This document shows, piece after piece, positions 1 to 8,470 of a stretch of 23,788 nt of DNA. The stretch is from positions 27,501 through 51,288 of the forward strand of contig JACVTC010000307.1 of NCBI GenBank assembly GCA_016946835.1, read 5' to 3'. The translations under genes and the position numbers were made by a program. The notes under the pieces were generated by a model. That model saw only the letters and a list, made by a program, of their open reading frames with translations. It was not told the DNA's origin and searched no databases. Within the stretch, counting starts at the first letter, position 1; every line of letters starts with the position of its first letter. The stretch comes from Neocallimastix lanati (nom. inval.). Its lineage: Eukaryota; Neocallimastigomycota; Neocallimastigomycetes; Neocallimastigales; Neocallimastigaceae.

Positions 1-526
1 TAATTAAATAGTATTATAAAATTTAAAATAATTAACTATTATTTTATTTCAAATATAATTTATTTACTTATTTTATTATATAAAATTTTTTAACTTAAAT
101 AACTAATTTTCATATATAATAAATATAAATAAAAATTATTTTATATATATTTATTATATATTTAATCCTAATTAAATTATACTTTATTTATTATTTTATT
201 ATATTTATAAAAATAAGATTAACACAAAAATGAATTATTGATATAATTTAATAATTCTATATAAACTATTTAATTTTAAATAATTAATTTTAATTTAAAT
301 TCGAAAGAGTATATAAATATTACTTAAATTTCATAATACCAAACTATTTATTAATAAAAATAACAATTAATTATTAATAAAAAAAGATTGATTATTAAAA
401 AAATTATAATAAATAAAATAATAAAAAAAAAATAAATATATTAAAACATGATAATTATTTCCCTACCTGTATAGTTAATTTTTTATCCAAAGCCTGAGTC
501 TATAATGTTATAAAGGTAAGTTTTCT
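1..526. other. AT-rich sequence without a recognisable gene
   Basis: All six frames are closed by frequent stops. The sequence is mostly short A and T runs. A slightly more complex patch at about 455-520 includes a CCCTACCTGT string and GGTAAG, but nothing identifies it as an exon or an RNA gene. Confidence 0.7.
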
Positions 527-874
527 ATTGAACTAAAATAAAGTAATATAAAATAAAATAAATATTTTAAATATAAATATAAAGTCTAAATTGAATAAAT
601 TAAAATAAAATAAAATAATATAAAATAAATATTAGAAATATGAATATAAAGTACATATTGAATAAAATAAAATAAAATAAAATAAAATAAAATAAAATAA
701 AATAAAATAGTAGAATAATGAATATAATTAAAGTACAGATTGAATAAAATAAAATAAAATAAAATAAAATAAAATAAAATAAAATAAAATAAAATAAAAT
801 AGTAGAATAATGAATATAATTAAAGTACAGATTGAATAAAATAAAATAAAATAAAATAAAATAAAATAAAATAA
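527..874. repeat. AAAAT pentanucleotide minisatellite with a higher-order unit
   Basis: Runs of AAAAT alternate with a conserved linker of the type AGTAGAATAATGAATATAAT followed by TAAAGTACAGATTGAAT. The two right-hand linkers begin at 709 and 801, a period of 92 bp. Two more diverged linkers lie to the left, near 565 and 631, with shorter AAAAT runs between them. The array therefore grew both by slippage inside the AAAAT runs and by duplication of the whole unit. A reading frame on the minus strand here is only translated repeat. Confidence 0.9.
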
Positions 875-911
875 ATGGATTATCTAGTCTAGTGGACAAA
901 GATGATCCATT

Positions 912-1140
912 TCTTCGTCTAAGAAATTGTATATATTAATTCTTCGCCATCAATATTTTCAATATTTATTTTATTATTCATTGAAATATCTTCAATCCTA
1001 TTTACAACATTATTTTCAACATCATTTTCATTCTTCATAATTACTAAATTAATTAATTCTCCATCAAATATCATTAGGGAATTCATCTGATCTATTTATT
1101 TCATCCATGTTTTCAATCACATCCCATAGTTTGGAAATTA
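912..1140 (-). pseudogene. Possible coding relic, unidentified
   Basis: Read on the minus strand, this stretch gives two protein-like segments in different frames. One is KLWDVIENMDEINRSDEFPN, closed by a stop at about 1064. The next is rich in N, E, D and I and ends at a stop near 915. It lies directly before a Ty3 reverse-transcriptase relic on the opposite strand. The composition resembles an acidic asparagine-rich linker. I do not recognise the protein, and an AT-rich sequence can produce such a string by chance. Confidence 0.2.
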
Positions 1141-1153
1141 TAATTTTGTAATA

Positions 1154-1955
1154 ATGCCTTTCGGTTTCACTAGTACTCCGGCTACGTTTCAACGGGGAAA
1201 TAAATAGGATATTTTTTCCCTTAATTGGAAAGTGTATGTTTCTGTATTTCGAGAGGTGAAAATTGATAGTCAAAACGTGTCACAAGTGTCAAGTTTTCCG
1301 TCCAAGACCATATCCAAAGGACTCCTAAAAGTATATCTACCCCGGCAGAAGCACCATTTCTACGGGTTGGACCGAATTAATTGGACATCTATATATTGCA
1401 AAAAGGAACAATCAATACATACAAAGTAGTGTTAGTAGACTATTTTACGGAATGGGTTGAAGCCAAACCTCTTCAAAAGACAGAATCTACGGATAATATC
1501 GACTTTATCGCAGAAGTGTTTAATCGTCATGAAATACCTGAAATACTTATAACAGACAATGAAACACAGTTTGTATCTACTTAAACAAAAGGATTCTTGG
1601 ATTTATACAACATTTACATAAAAACCGCAATATCCTACCACCCTGAGACTAACGGCAAAATGGAAAATAGGAACAAGGAAATTGGCTTATATTTACGTTT
1701 ATTAAATGAACAAGAGAAAGAGTGGGATGAATTGCTTTCGGCCTTCGAATTAACAGTGAATATCGATATGCAACTACCTGAAGAAACCAGAGAGGAATAC
1801 TTATTGAGAAAATTTATTAAACACAGAAAATGGAATTAAGAAGCAACATTAATATGAAAATGAAAACAAATTGTGAAGGGATAGGAGAAATCAGGTCAAA
1901 CTAACGAAGAAATATTACCAACCAGAAGATCTAAAACTTGTGAGATATTTAAATT
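1154..1955 (+). pseudogene. Ty3/gypsy pol relic (RT fragment plus integrase)
   Basis: The relic opens with the RT palm motif MPFGFTSTPATFQR (1154-1195), closed by a TAG at 1205. A shifted fragment, LIGKCMFLYF, stands where the YxDD region should be. Most of RT and all RNase H are missing. The integrase zinc-finger half VKTCHKCQ begins at 1269. The catalytic core follows with VDYFTEWVEAKP, ITDNETQF, a stop near 1582, and YHPETNGKMENRNKEIG with the catalytic E. The tail LLRKFIKHRKWN matches the equivalent tail of the Ty3 element at 8471-10390, so it belongs to the same or a sister family. At least four frameshifts or stops and two internal deletions make it a dead copy. No LTR is visible beside it. 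Confidence 0.85.
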
Positions 1956-1963
1956 GAAGAAAA

Positions 1964-2430
1964 TTGGATCATGGAAAAGAATTTGACAATATTCGAATTA
2001 AAAAATTCTGCTGCGAAAACGGTATTAAAAAAGAATATTCACCTCCCTACAATCCTGAAAGTAATGGCATAGTAAGACGTTTTAATCAAACCATTATTTC
2101 AAGTACTAAAACTTTAATCTTTTGGAGTAAAATATGTGATAATTTATGGGATTATGCAATTACATATGCTAATCTCATTTACAACAAAATGTCTCATAGT
2201 GGAATAGTTAATAAGATTCCTGATAAAGTACATTATAAAAAAAAAGTAGATATCAAATATCTAAGAGTTTGGGGATGCATTACTTACTAAAAGATTTTTC
2301 ACAAAATAAGGGAAAATTCTCTCCTAACGCTAAAAAGAGTATATTTCTTGGTTTTAATCAAAACACACAATGCTATATAATCATGGATTATGAAGATCAT
2401 AAATTACACCATGTGAGAGAAATATTATTT
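1964..2430 (+). pseudogene. Ty1/copia integrase relic
   Basis: The first frame gives DHGKEFDN (second catalytic Asp region), then the conserved SPPYNPESNGIVRRFNQTI, where the usual catalytic Glu of the NGxxER signature is replaced by Arg. It runs on to LRVWGCITY. A one-base deletion near 2290 shifts the frame to KDFSQNKGKF, then KKSIFLGFNQNTQCYIIMD and HHVREILF, which is the copia post-integrase region. The coding sequence then passes directly into an ATTATTT microsatellite. The N-terminal zinc finger, the first catalytic Asp and all of RT are absent. Abutting the Ty3 relic without an LTR suggests that two decayed elements were joined by nesting or deletion. Confidence 0.85.
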
Positions 2431-2637
2431 ATTATTTATTATTTATTATTTAATTATTCAATTATTATTTATTTAATTATTCAATTATTATTTATTTACT
2501 TAATTATTTATTATTTATTATTTATTATTTAATTATTCAATTATTATTTATTTAATTATTCAATTATTATTTATTTATTTAATTATTAATTATTAATTAT
2601 TAATTATTTATTATTTATTATTTATTATTTATTATTT

Positions 2638-2669
<32 letters not shown>

Positions 2670-2682
2670 TTATTAATTTATT
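2425..2682. repeat. ATTATTT / ATTT microsatellite block
   Basis: The block consists of ATTATTT, AATTATTC and finally pure ATTT repeats. It begins inside the last codons of the copia relic, so it expanded within or over former coding DNA. Confidence 0.9.
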
Positions 2683-3551
2683 ATTTGATATCACTGAAAA
2701 ATTATCCTTTATTTATTGTTTTTTATTCTATTTCTATATTCATTTATCATCAAATTTTACGGAAACAAAAAAAAATTCATTTTTTTAAAAAAGAAAAAAT
2801 ATAAATTAGGACGGATGAATTTTCATTACAATTTAAATGATTATTCACAAGTTTTCTTAATAATAAAATGAAGAATGTAATATTGTTTGGAAAAAAAAAT
2901 TAAATAAATAAATATTTTTTATTTAACTAAAGTATTTAATTACTGTAATCTTGTCTTTCATTACAACAAATAAAAAAAAAAATTCAATTAAATATTCATA
3001 AATAACTGCTTGCTGTAAAATAAAAATATAATATTTATAAATTTATTTTCATAATATTTATAAATCTTTAAATATTACTGATCAAAGTAAAAAAAAAAAA
3101 AAAAAAAATTTGAACTTAAATTATATTATTCTCTTAACATTTTTCTGAAAATGCAACTTTTGATAAAATTTGTACCTTTTTTTCCAAAAAATGCCAATCT
3201 TCCTCTAAATATAAATCAAGCACATTTTAATTTTAATTTTTATTATTATATAATGTAAAAAAAAAAAAAAGTTTTATTAATATATATCAATGAATAAAGT
3301 AAATAAATTTATCATTTAATTACATAGATTAATATTATGATGTCATTTGATTTACATTGATTTATGTATACCCATTGATTATTATTATTTATTTATAATT
3401 ATTTGAAATATATACAAATCTTGTTATTATATTTATTCTATGAAATAATTACAGGATTAAAATAAAATATAAAGTCATAAATAAAATAAAATAAAATGAA
3501 ATAAAAAATTATATTTATAATAAAAGTTTAAAATAAATAATTAATAAAAAC
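2683..3551. other. AT-rich sequence, no gene seen
   Basis: No frame resembles a protein and no tRNA-like or paired structure stands out. It contains an A run at about 3089-3108. Shorter A runs occur near 2880-2900 and 3255-3270. Confidence 0.7.
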
Positions 3552-3680
3552 TTTTAATTATTCAATTATTTATTTATTATTTATCTATTTAATTATTATT
3601 TATTTATTTATTATTTATTTATTTATTCAATTATTTATTATTTATTTATTTATTTATTTATTAAATCAAATTTTAATTTA
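3552..3680. repeat. Second ATTT/ATTATTT microsatellite
   Basis: ATTTATTT and ATTATTTATTCAATT repeats have the same composition as the block at 2425-2682, on the same strand. Confidence 0.85.
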
Positions 3681-4144
3681 TTTATTTTGTTAAACTACAC
3701 TTTTCTATATTTTCCTTTCCTCACAAAATCTAAAATATTTGATAATAAATAAATTTTTTACTTTTATTCTTTTAAAAGTTTCTAAAAGATTCTATATTAA
3801 GAATCTTGTAAATAAATTATTTCTATAAAATTTTTGTAACAAATGTACTGTAATTAATTGTTAACATATAAATAAATGAAAAAATTTTTATTTATTTAGA
3901 GTAAATTATTAATAAATATATTTATATATTTAGTAATTACTACTCTCATTCGAAAAAATCGTATTTTTAATTCAAATCATTTTTTTTAACCATTACATTA
4001 ATACGATTTAATATTATTAGTAATAGTTTTTCTATTTCTTTCGAAAAGATATTATTCTACTTGTTCAAATTATATTCTTAATAAATATAATATATTGAAT
4101 AATTATTAAAATCAATTTAATATTTTATATGATTAATTTAAACT

Positions 4145-4183
<39 letters not shown>

Positions 4184-5218
4184 AGGCTTTATAATTAAAT
4201 AATAATAATAATTGTAAAAGTATAATTAGCTCTAAATCTACTCAATAAAAAAAGGAGAACTTTTTCTTTTAATAATTATAATAATAAAAAAAATTTTTTT
4301 TTTTTCATTTGGTTAATTCAGTTTAATATTTAGTTATAATAATAAATTTATAATTATTTTTATGAATTGGATTATTTAGCTTATTAAATAATTTTAATAA
4401 TTAGTTTTATTTGGTTATAAATATTAGTTAAATAAATAATTTTAATAATAGTTTTATTCTGTTATAATAATCGTTTAATAATTGGTTTTAGTTAGTTATT
4501 AATTAATTCTAATAATTATTTTTAGCAAGTTTTTATGATTAAATTTAGTCGTTATTATTAATTTTAACAAATATAAGAAAATTCGACAAATAAAATTAAA
4601 AATAACAAACCCAAGTTTAAATATAAATAAAAGGTTAACAATAAAATATAAAAGTTATAATAATATTCGTTTATTTCTTATAATTTCTGAACATTTCTAT
4701 AAAAAGTACTTACTATGTACTTCTAAAACAGTTAATAAAAAAGTGGTTATATAATAATGTTAGTGGATAATATAATACATTCGTTTTAAACCTAAATTAA
4801 TTATTTTTAATTACTAAAGCCAAAGGATTACATATTAACCTATCATGTATAATAACAAGTAAACATAACGCTAGCTTGTTAATATTACTTATTAATACAA
4901 ATTATAATACTGGAAATAATCATAATATACTTATAGAATATAATTGTAATATTTAATAAAGAAATAAGCTTTAAAAAGAATAAAATTAGCTAAATTATAG
5001 TAAACCCTACGTAGTTCTAGTTTTGTGTTAAAAAATGATATTATAACATTTATTTAATTTAGATTTTATAAGGTATTATTACTAGTTTTACAACTCAAAC
5101 AGTGAGTTGTATATTGCTATAGTATTTGTTTAAATTTATTATTTGTTTAATAAAGGACTAATTAAATCCAAAATAAATTTTTACAATTTATTTAGTATTA
5201 ACAAAAATTCAAAGTGAG
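3681..5218. other. AT-rich intergenic sequence downstream of tRNA-Trp
   Basis: No coding potential was found on either strand. It includes an uninterrupted 36-base T run at 4147-4182. A more complex patch at about 4790-5050 gives no recognisable product. This is the 3' flank of the tRNA gene and, unlike its 5' flank, shows no LTR termini. Confidence 0.65.
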
Positions 5219-5223
5219 AAAAA
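5219..5223 (-). terminator. RNA polymerase III terminator
   Basis: On the minus strand, five T residues follow directly after the discriminator base of tRNA-Trp. This is the usual Pol III stop signal. Confidence 0.85.
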
Positions 5224-5295
5224 TGGAGAGTGAGTGATTCGAACACCCAACCTTCCGCTCTGGAGGCGGACGCGCTACCGTTGCGCCAACCCTCC
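5224..5295 (-). tRNA. tRNA-Trp (anticodon CCA)
   Basis: Read on the minus strand, the full cloverleaf forms: acceptor GGAGGGT/ACTCTCC (one G-T pair), D stem GCGC/GCGC with loop AACGGTA, anticodon stem TCCGC/GCGGA with loop CTCCAGA (anticodon CCA), a 5-nt variable loop, and T stem GGGTG/CACTC with loop TTCGAAT. The discriminator is A and no CCA is encoded. There is no intron. The D arm TGGCGCAACGGTAGCGCG and the B box GTGTTCGAATC closely match animal and fungal nuclear tRNA-Trp, so this is a nuclear gene with its own internal A and B boxes. All stems are intact, which suggests it is functional. An LTR element begins 15 bp upstream of its mature 5' end. Confidence 0.97.
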
Positions 5296-5310
5296 CCTTT
5301 CGTGATTATT

Positions 5311-5832
5311 TGATACGCAACTTATAAAAAAGTCACTTTAGGGTCGGGACAAACAAGTTTTATTAATATAAAATAATATATTCTAATAATAAGAATTAAA
5401 TAACACACAAATAAAAAAAATAATTTAAACAAAGATAATAATATTATTTAATATTTTAGTATTTTATTATTTTCTCTGTTTTTATATTTCAAATTAATAA
5501 TTTCATATATTTATCTCTAAAATCTATTTTCTATATTTATTATTTATTATAAAATTTCTCTTTCTATTTTCTAATCTTAATTATAAAGTATAAATCCCTT
5601 ATTTTAACTATTGAGTAATTCTTTTTCTCTAAGAATTCCCCTTTCTAATTATTTAATAATTGATCTTTTTATACTAAGTTTTCTCAATTCCTATTGGTAG
5701 TTAATTATTATTTAATTATATTATTTAATTATATTAAAATATTTAATATTCTTTATCACTAATCCACATATTAATATTGTTATTTTCTAATTTTTTACAA
5801 TTATTTTCTATTATTGTATGAGTAACGTATCA
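5311..5832. mobile_element. E1: solo LTR-like element beside the tRNA
   Basis: The 522-bp element starts TGATACG and ends CGTATCA, a perfect 7-bp terminal inverted repeat containing the TG...CA of LTRs. It is flanked by a direct TATT on both sides (5307-5310 and 5833-5836). A GGGTCGGGACA string near its left end resembles TTCGGGACA near the end of the LTR at 16211, which suggests its sense direction is minus. There is no ORF. E2 and E3 have the same termini and similar length. A MITE is the alternative, but the length, the TG/CA ends and the position 15 bp upstream of a tRNA gene favour a solo LTR. Confidence 0.7.
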
Positions 5833-5887
5833 TATTTGATAAAGAACGAACATATAATGGATTATTAATTAGAATTTCAACTTACTT

Positions 5888-6619
5888 TGTTGAAATTATA
5901 ACTGAATTGAAATCTCAATTTCAGTTATTTACATTTCAATAGTTAACAAATATTATTTATTTAGTTATAAATAATATATATATTTAAATAATTAATAATT
6001 AATATAAATTCTTATTTAATATTTAAGGAATTATCTTAGGCCTAATAATTCTGAGAATATTAGTAAATAAGATTTATATTAATAATTTCAATTATCTACA
6101 TATGACGTCACATGTATTTATTTATATTATGTTTATATATATGTTTACATCATATATATTAACTACTATTTTTAATTATTCAAATTAATTATATAATTAT
6201 AAATTAAATTTATTTAGTTATATTAAATATTTTAAACATATCGATATTGTTATTATCTTAATATTTTATTAATATTCATATTACTATATTATTAATATCT
6301 TATAATTAAATATTATTATTATGTAACTTACAAAGTATAAAAGAAAGATGTAAAAATCTATCTTTTATGTTCTTTGTAAGGTTATTGTACTTACAATAAT
6401 TATATATAATTCAATAAATAAATATTTTCATAAATCCTTCAAAGAAATTATTATTTAAAATATTCTTAGATATTAAGTGTTTAAATAACTTAACTATTTA
6501 TCTTATATTATTTTTATATTATTATTAATTAATTATTGTTGGATTATTAATATATAATTCAACATATTAACCTAGTAACGTTATTAATCATAAAACTATT
6601 TTATATCTTAATTTTAACA
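5888..6619. mobile_element. Solo LTR nested in the Gy1 5' LTR
   Basis: This 732-bp insertion begins TGTTGAAA and ends TTTTAACA, near-perfect inverted ends with TG/CA. A direct TACTT flanks it (5883-5887 and 6620-6624). The undisturbed site is seen in the 3' LTR at about 10460, which proves the borders. It has no reading frame. It contains a palindromic TGACGTCA and a long hairpin beginning CTTACAAAG at about 6328 and ending CTTTGTAAG at about 6380. It is unrelated by eye to the other LTR families here. TSD length and ends fit a Ty1/copia or Ty3 LTR left by LTR-LTR recombination. Confidence 0.92.
6103..6110. promoter_or_regulatory. CRE-like palindrome TGACGTCA
   Basis: This is a perfect ATF/CREB consensus inside the nested solo LTR, within a longer imperfect palindrome (ACATATGACGTCACATGT). 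Fission-yeast Tf elements are activated through ATF-type bZIP factors, so a promoter role is plausible. In such AT-rich DNA a GC-containing 8-mer is unlikely by chance, but its function is inferred. Confidence 0.4.
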
Positions 6620-7423
6620 TACTTTAGAATCCATTATATTATTCTTTACTTAATATTATTTTACTATATTTTCTATACTAAAATATTTTCTAAATATATA
6701 TTTTTTTTTTATATTTTTATTAAAAGTTTCTAAAATATTATCAATAATTCTATATTTTTATTATTAATATCAATATCTATAATTTAACCTTAAATTTTAT
6801 TATTTTATTAAAGTGTTTATTATCAATATTAATATTTTATTTTTATTTTCAAATATATTATTATATTATTATTATATTATATCAATATTAAAATTGTATT
6901 CTTTTTAGTATTTTATTTTATTTTTAAATTGATTATTTAATATTTTTATTCCCCACAAATAAAATCAAATCTTAATTGATTAATAATAAATATTAAATAT
7001 ATTATAGTTTTTAAATTTATTTTATATAAAATATAAGAATATTATATTAATAGTCTTGATTAAAATAACTTTATTTTTTCTGTAAAATCTTTTTAAATTT
7101 TGTTTGTTTCTTTTCGTATATATTAAATAATTTAGTTTTAGTATATGAAAAATAATATAAAATTATATAAACAAAATTTATTAAAATAAAAATATTTATG
7201 AATTAATTAATTTAAATTAATATAAAATTGAAGTAATTAGTCATAGTAGATTATTTTTTTTTTTAAATATGATAACAAAATGTAGAAAGGCTTTACATAT
7301 TTATTTTTTTTCAAAAAGTATAAATAAGTGAAGTTTTTCAATAATTAAAATGTAGACAGAAAAAATATTAAAAATAAATAATTAAATAAAATTCTAATAA
7401 AACCCGAACCATAACATAATTTA

Positions 7424-7440
7424 TGGTGGAGATATCGGGG
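7424..7440 (+). promoter_or_regulatory. Candidate Gy1 primer-binding site
   Basis: TGGTGGAGATATCGGGG starts 7 bp after the 5' LTR. It is complementary to a possible tRNA 3' end with discriminator A, acceptor strand TATCTCC and T stem CCCGA. Composition and position fit a tRNA-type PBS. I cannot name the tRNA. The LTR end and the adjacent TTATGG can also pair locally. Confidence 0.45.
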
Positions 7441-7493
7441 AATATTAGAAAAATAAAATTTAATATTATTTATTAATTAAATTATTTAACAAA

Positions 7494-7665
7494 GCCTTGG
7501 ATATAGATTTCCGGGCTAAGTTTAACCTACATAGTAATTGGGCTAGTAGGCTCTGGACTGCTGTATTTTATATTGAATACAGTATCCGTGGTACCCGCGT
7601 GGCATGACGCCGTGAAGAGGCAAGCTGCACGTCAGACAGGGTATACTATCAGATTATCCATAAGT
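7494..7665 (+). other. Structured GC-richer island 1 in the Gy1 leader
   Basis: This stretch is much richer in G and C than its surroundings and is self-complementary. Closing arms GGATA/TATCC lie near its ends. Hairpins CCTAC/GTAGG, CTGTATT/AATACAG (about 7560-7585) and GCGT/ACGC, and a longer GTACCC/GGGTA pairing, nest inside. No frame looks coding. It lies where Ty3 elements carry the untranslated leader and packaging signals. I do not recognise a known RNA family; RNase P, SRP and snRNA signatures were looked for and not found. Confidence 0.5.
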
Positions 7666-7936
7666 TTTGTTAAATAATAATAATTAATAATTTAATATTA
7701 ATATTAATAATAATAAAAGTTATCATAAAAAAAAAAACAAAAAAAAAAAAAAAAACTTTGGAAAACTTTAGTTTTTGTAGTAACTTTATTTAATTATAGA
7801 TTATAGATAAAAAAATAATAATAAAAAAAAAAAAAAAATAATAAAAAGTTAACAAATTTACGAAGTTAATATTCGAGTAAGACAGTGTTAGCTTGCAGGA
7901 TATTAATTTCATAAACTCTTATTTACAATTTTGCAA

Positions 7937-8112
7937 GGTTTTGTAGATTGTAAACGCGAGTATCTCAAGGAACAAATCCTTGACAATTAGGCAAATACGC
8001 CCTAGAACTATAAAACCTTCACGCTGAAGGCAACTACACACTTCAACAGGTGATAGTTTGTTTACTCGCGCAGAAAATAAGAGGTGGGTCAGGTTCGATC
8101 CCTGATAAAACC
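7937..8112 (+). other. Structured island 2 with tRNA-like ends in the Gy1 leader
   Basis: The ends pair as a 7-bp acceptor-like stem (GGTTTTG, 7937-7943, with TAAAACC, 8106-8112). Directly before the 3' strand is a canonical T arm, TCAGG-TTCGATC-CCTGA. A second 8-bp helix, CGCGAGTA (7955-7962) with TACTCGCG (8063-8070), encloses further hairpins (AAGG/CCTT, CCTTCA/TGAAGG, AACTAT/ATAGTT). This order of acceptor, inner helix, T arm and acceptor resembles a tRNA-like domain with a long insert where D and anticodon arms would be. There is no recognisable D arm or anticodon. It may be a viral-style tRNA-like structure or a tRNA-derived segment. Confidence 0.5.
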
Positions 8113-8192
8113 CTGGTCATTCTTGCGAAGTGACGTTAAAATATATAGTTTTTTTTTTATTTTTATTTTAGGCTTTTATAAATTTGTTCGCC

Positions 8193-8229
<37 letters not shown>

Positions 8230-8346
8230 TTTGCAATAAAATAAAAATATATATATTTTTTTTTCCTTTTATTAAAATAATAAATATTTCATTAATAAAT
8301 TTTTTTTAATAAATAATAAATTAAATTTTTCTTTAGTGTAGAACAA

Positions 8347-8401
<55 letters not shown>
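8193..8401 (+). repeat. ATT trinucleotide run and 49-base A tract
   Basis: An (ATT)n run of about 12 units begins at 8193. An uninterrupted A tract fills 8353-8401. The A tract sits between the untranslated leader and the first RT codons, exactly where gag, protease and most of RT should be. Confidence 0.85.
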
Positions 8402-8403
<2 letters not shown>

Positions 8404-8470
8404 AAAATTAAGATATTATTATATAGTTCTTATCTAAATGATTATAAATAAATAAAGTAAAAATGAAATA

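Larger units (their letters stand above)
5837..7416 (+). repeat. Gy1 5' LTR, interrupted by a nested solo LTR
   Basis: The LTR begins TGATAAAGAACGAAC and ends CCCGAACCATAACA, matching the 3' LTR at 10414-11257. After removing the nested insertion (5888-6619) and one copy of its 5-bp target duplication, about 843 bp remain, against 844 bp in the 3' LTR. Confidence 0.92.

Noticed and set aside
600-899. 99-codon minus-strand reading frame rich in F, Y, L and I
   Set aside because: It is the translation of the AAAAT minisatellite; open because the repeat lacks stops in that frame.
873-930. tRNA-like string with TAGTCTAGTGG (A-box-like) and a TTTCT/AGAAA hairpin
   Set aside because: No T arm or acceptor pairing follows and the loop lacks the invariant T33, so it is not a tRNA gene. 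A tRNA-derived fragment cannot be excluded.
7419-7429. ATTTATGGTGG after the Gy1 5' LTR is complementary to CCACCATAAAT in E2 (11273-11283), suggesting self-priming
   Set aside because: E2 is not part of the Gy1 LTR, so its transcript would not carry the partner. Treated as chance or shared ancestry; a tRNA-type PBS starting TGG fits better.
7494-8112. RNase P RNA, SRP RNA, spliceosomal snRNA, group I intron, or hammerhead/HDV ribozyme in the Gy1 leader
   Set aside because: None of the conserved core strings I know for these families was found, and the pairing order does not match.
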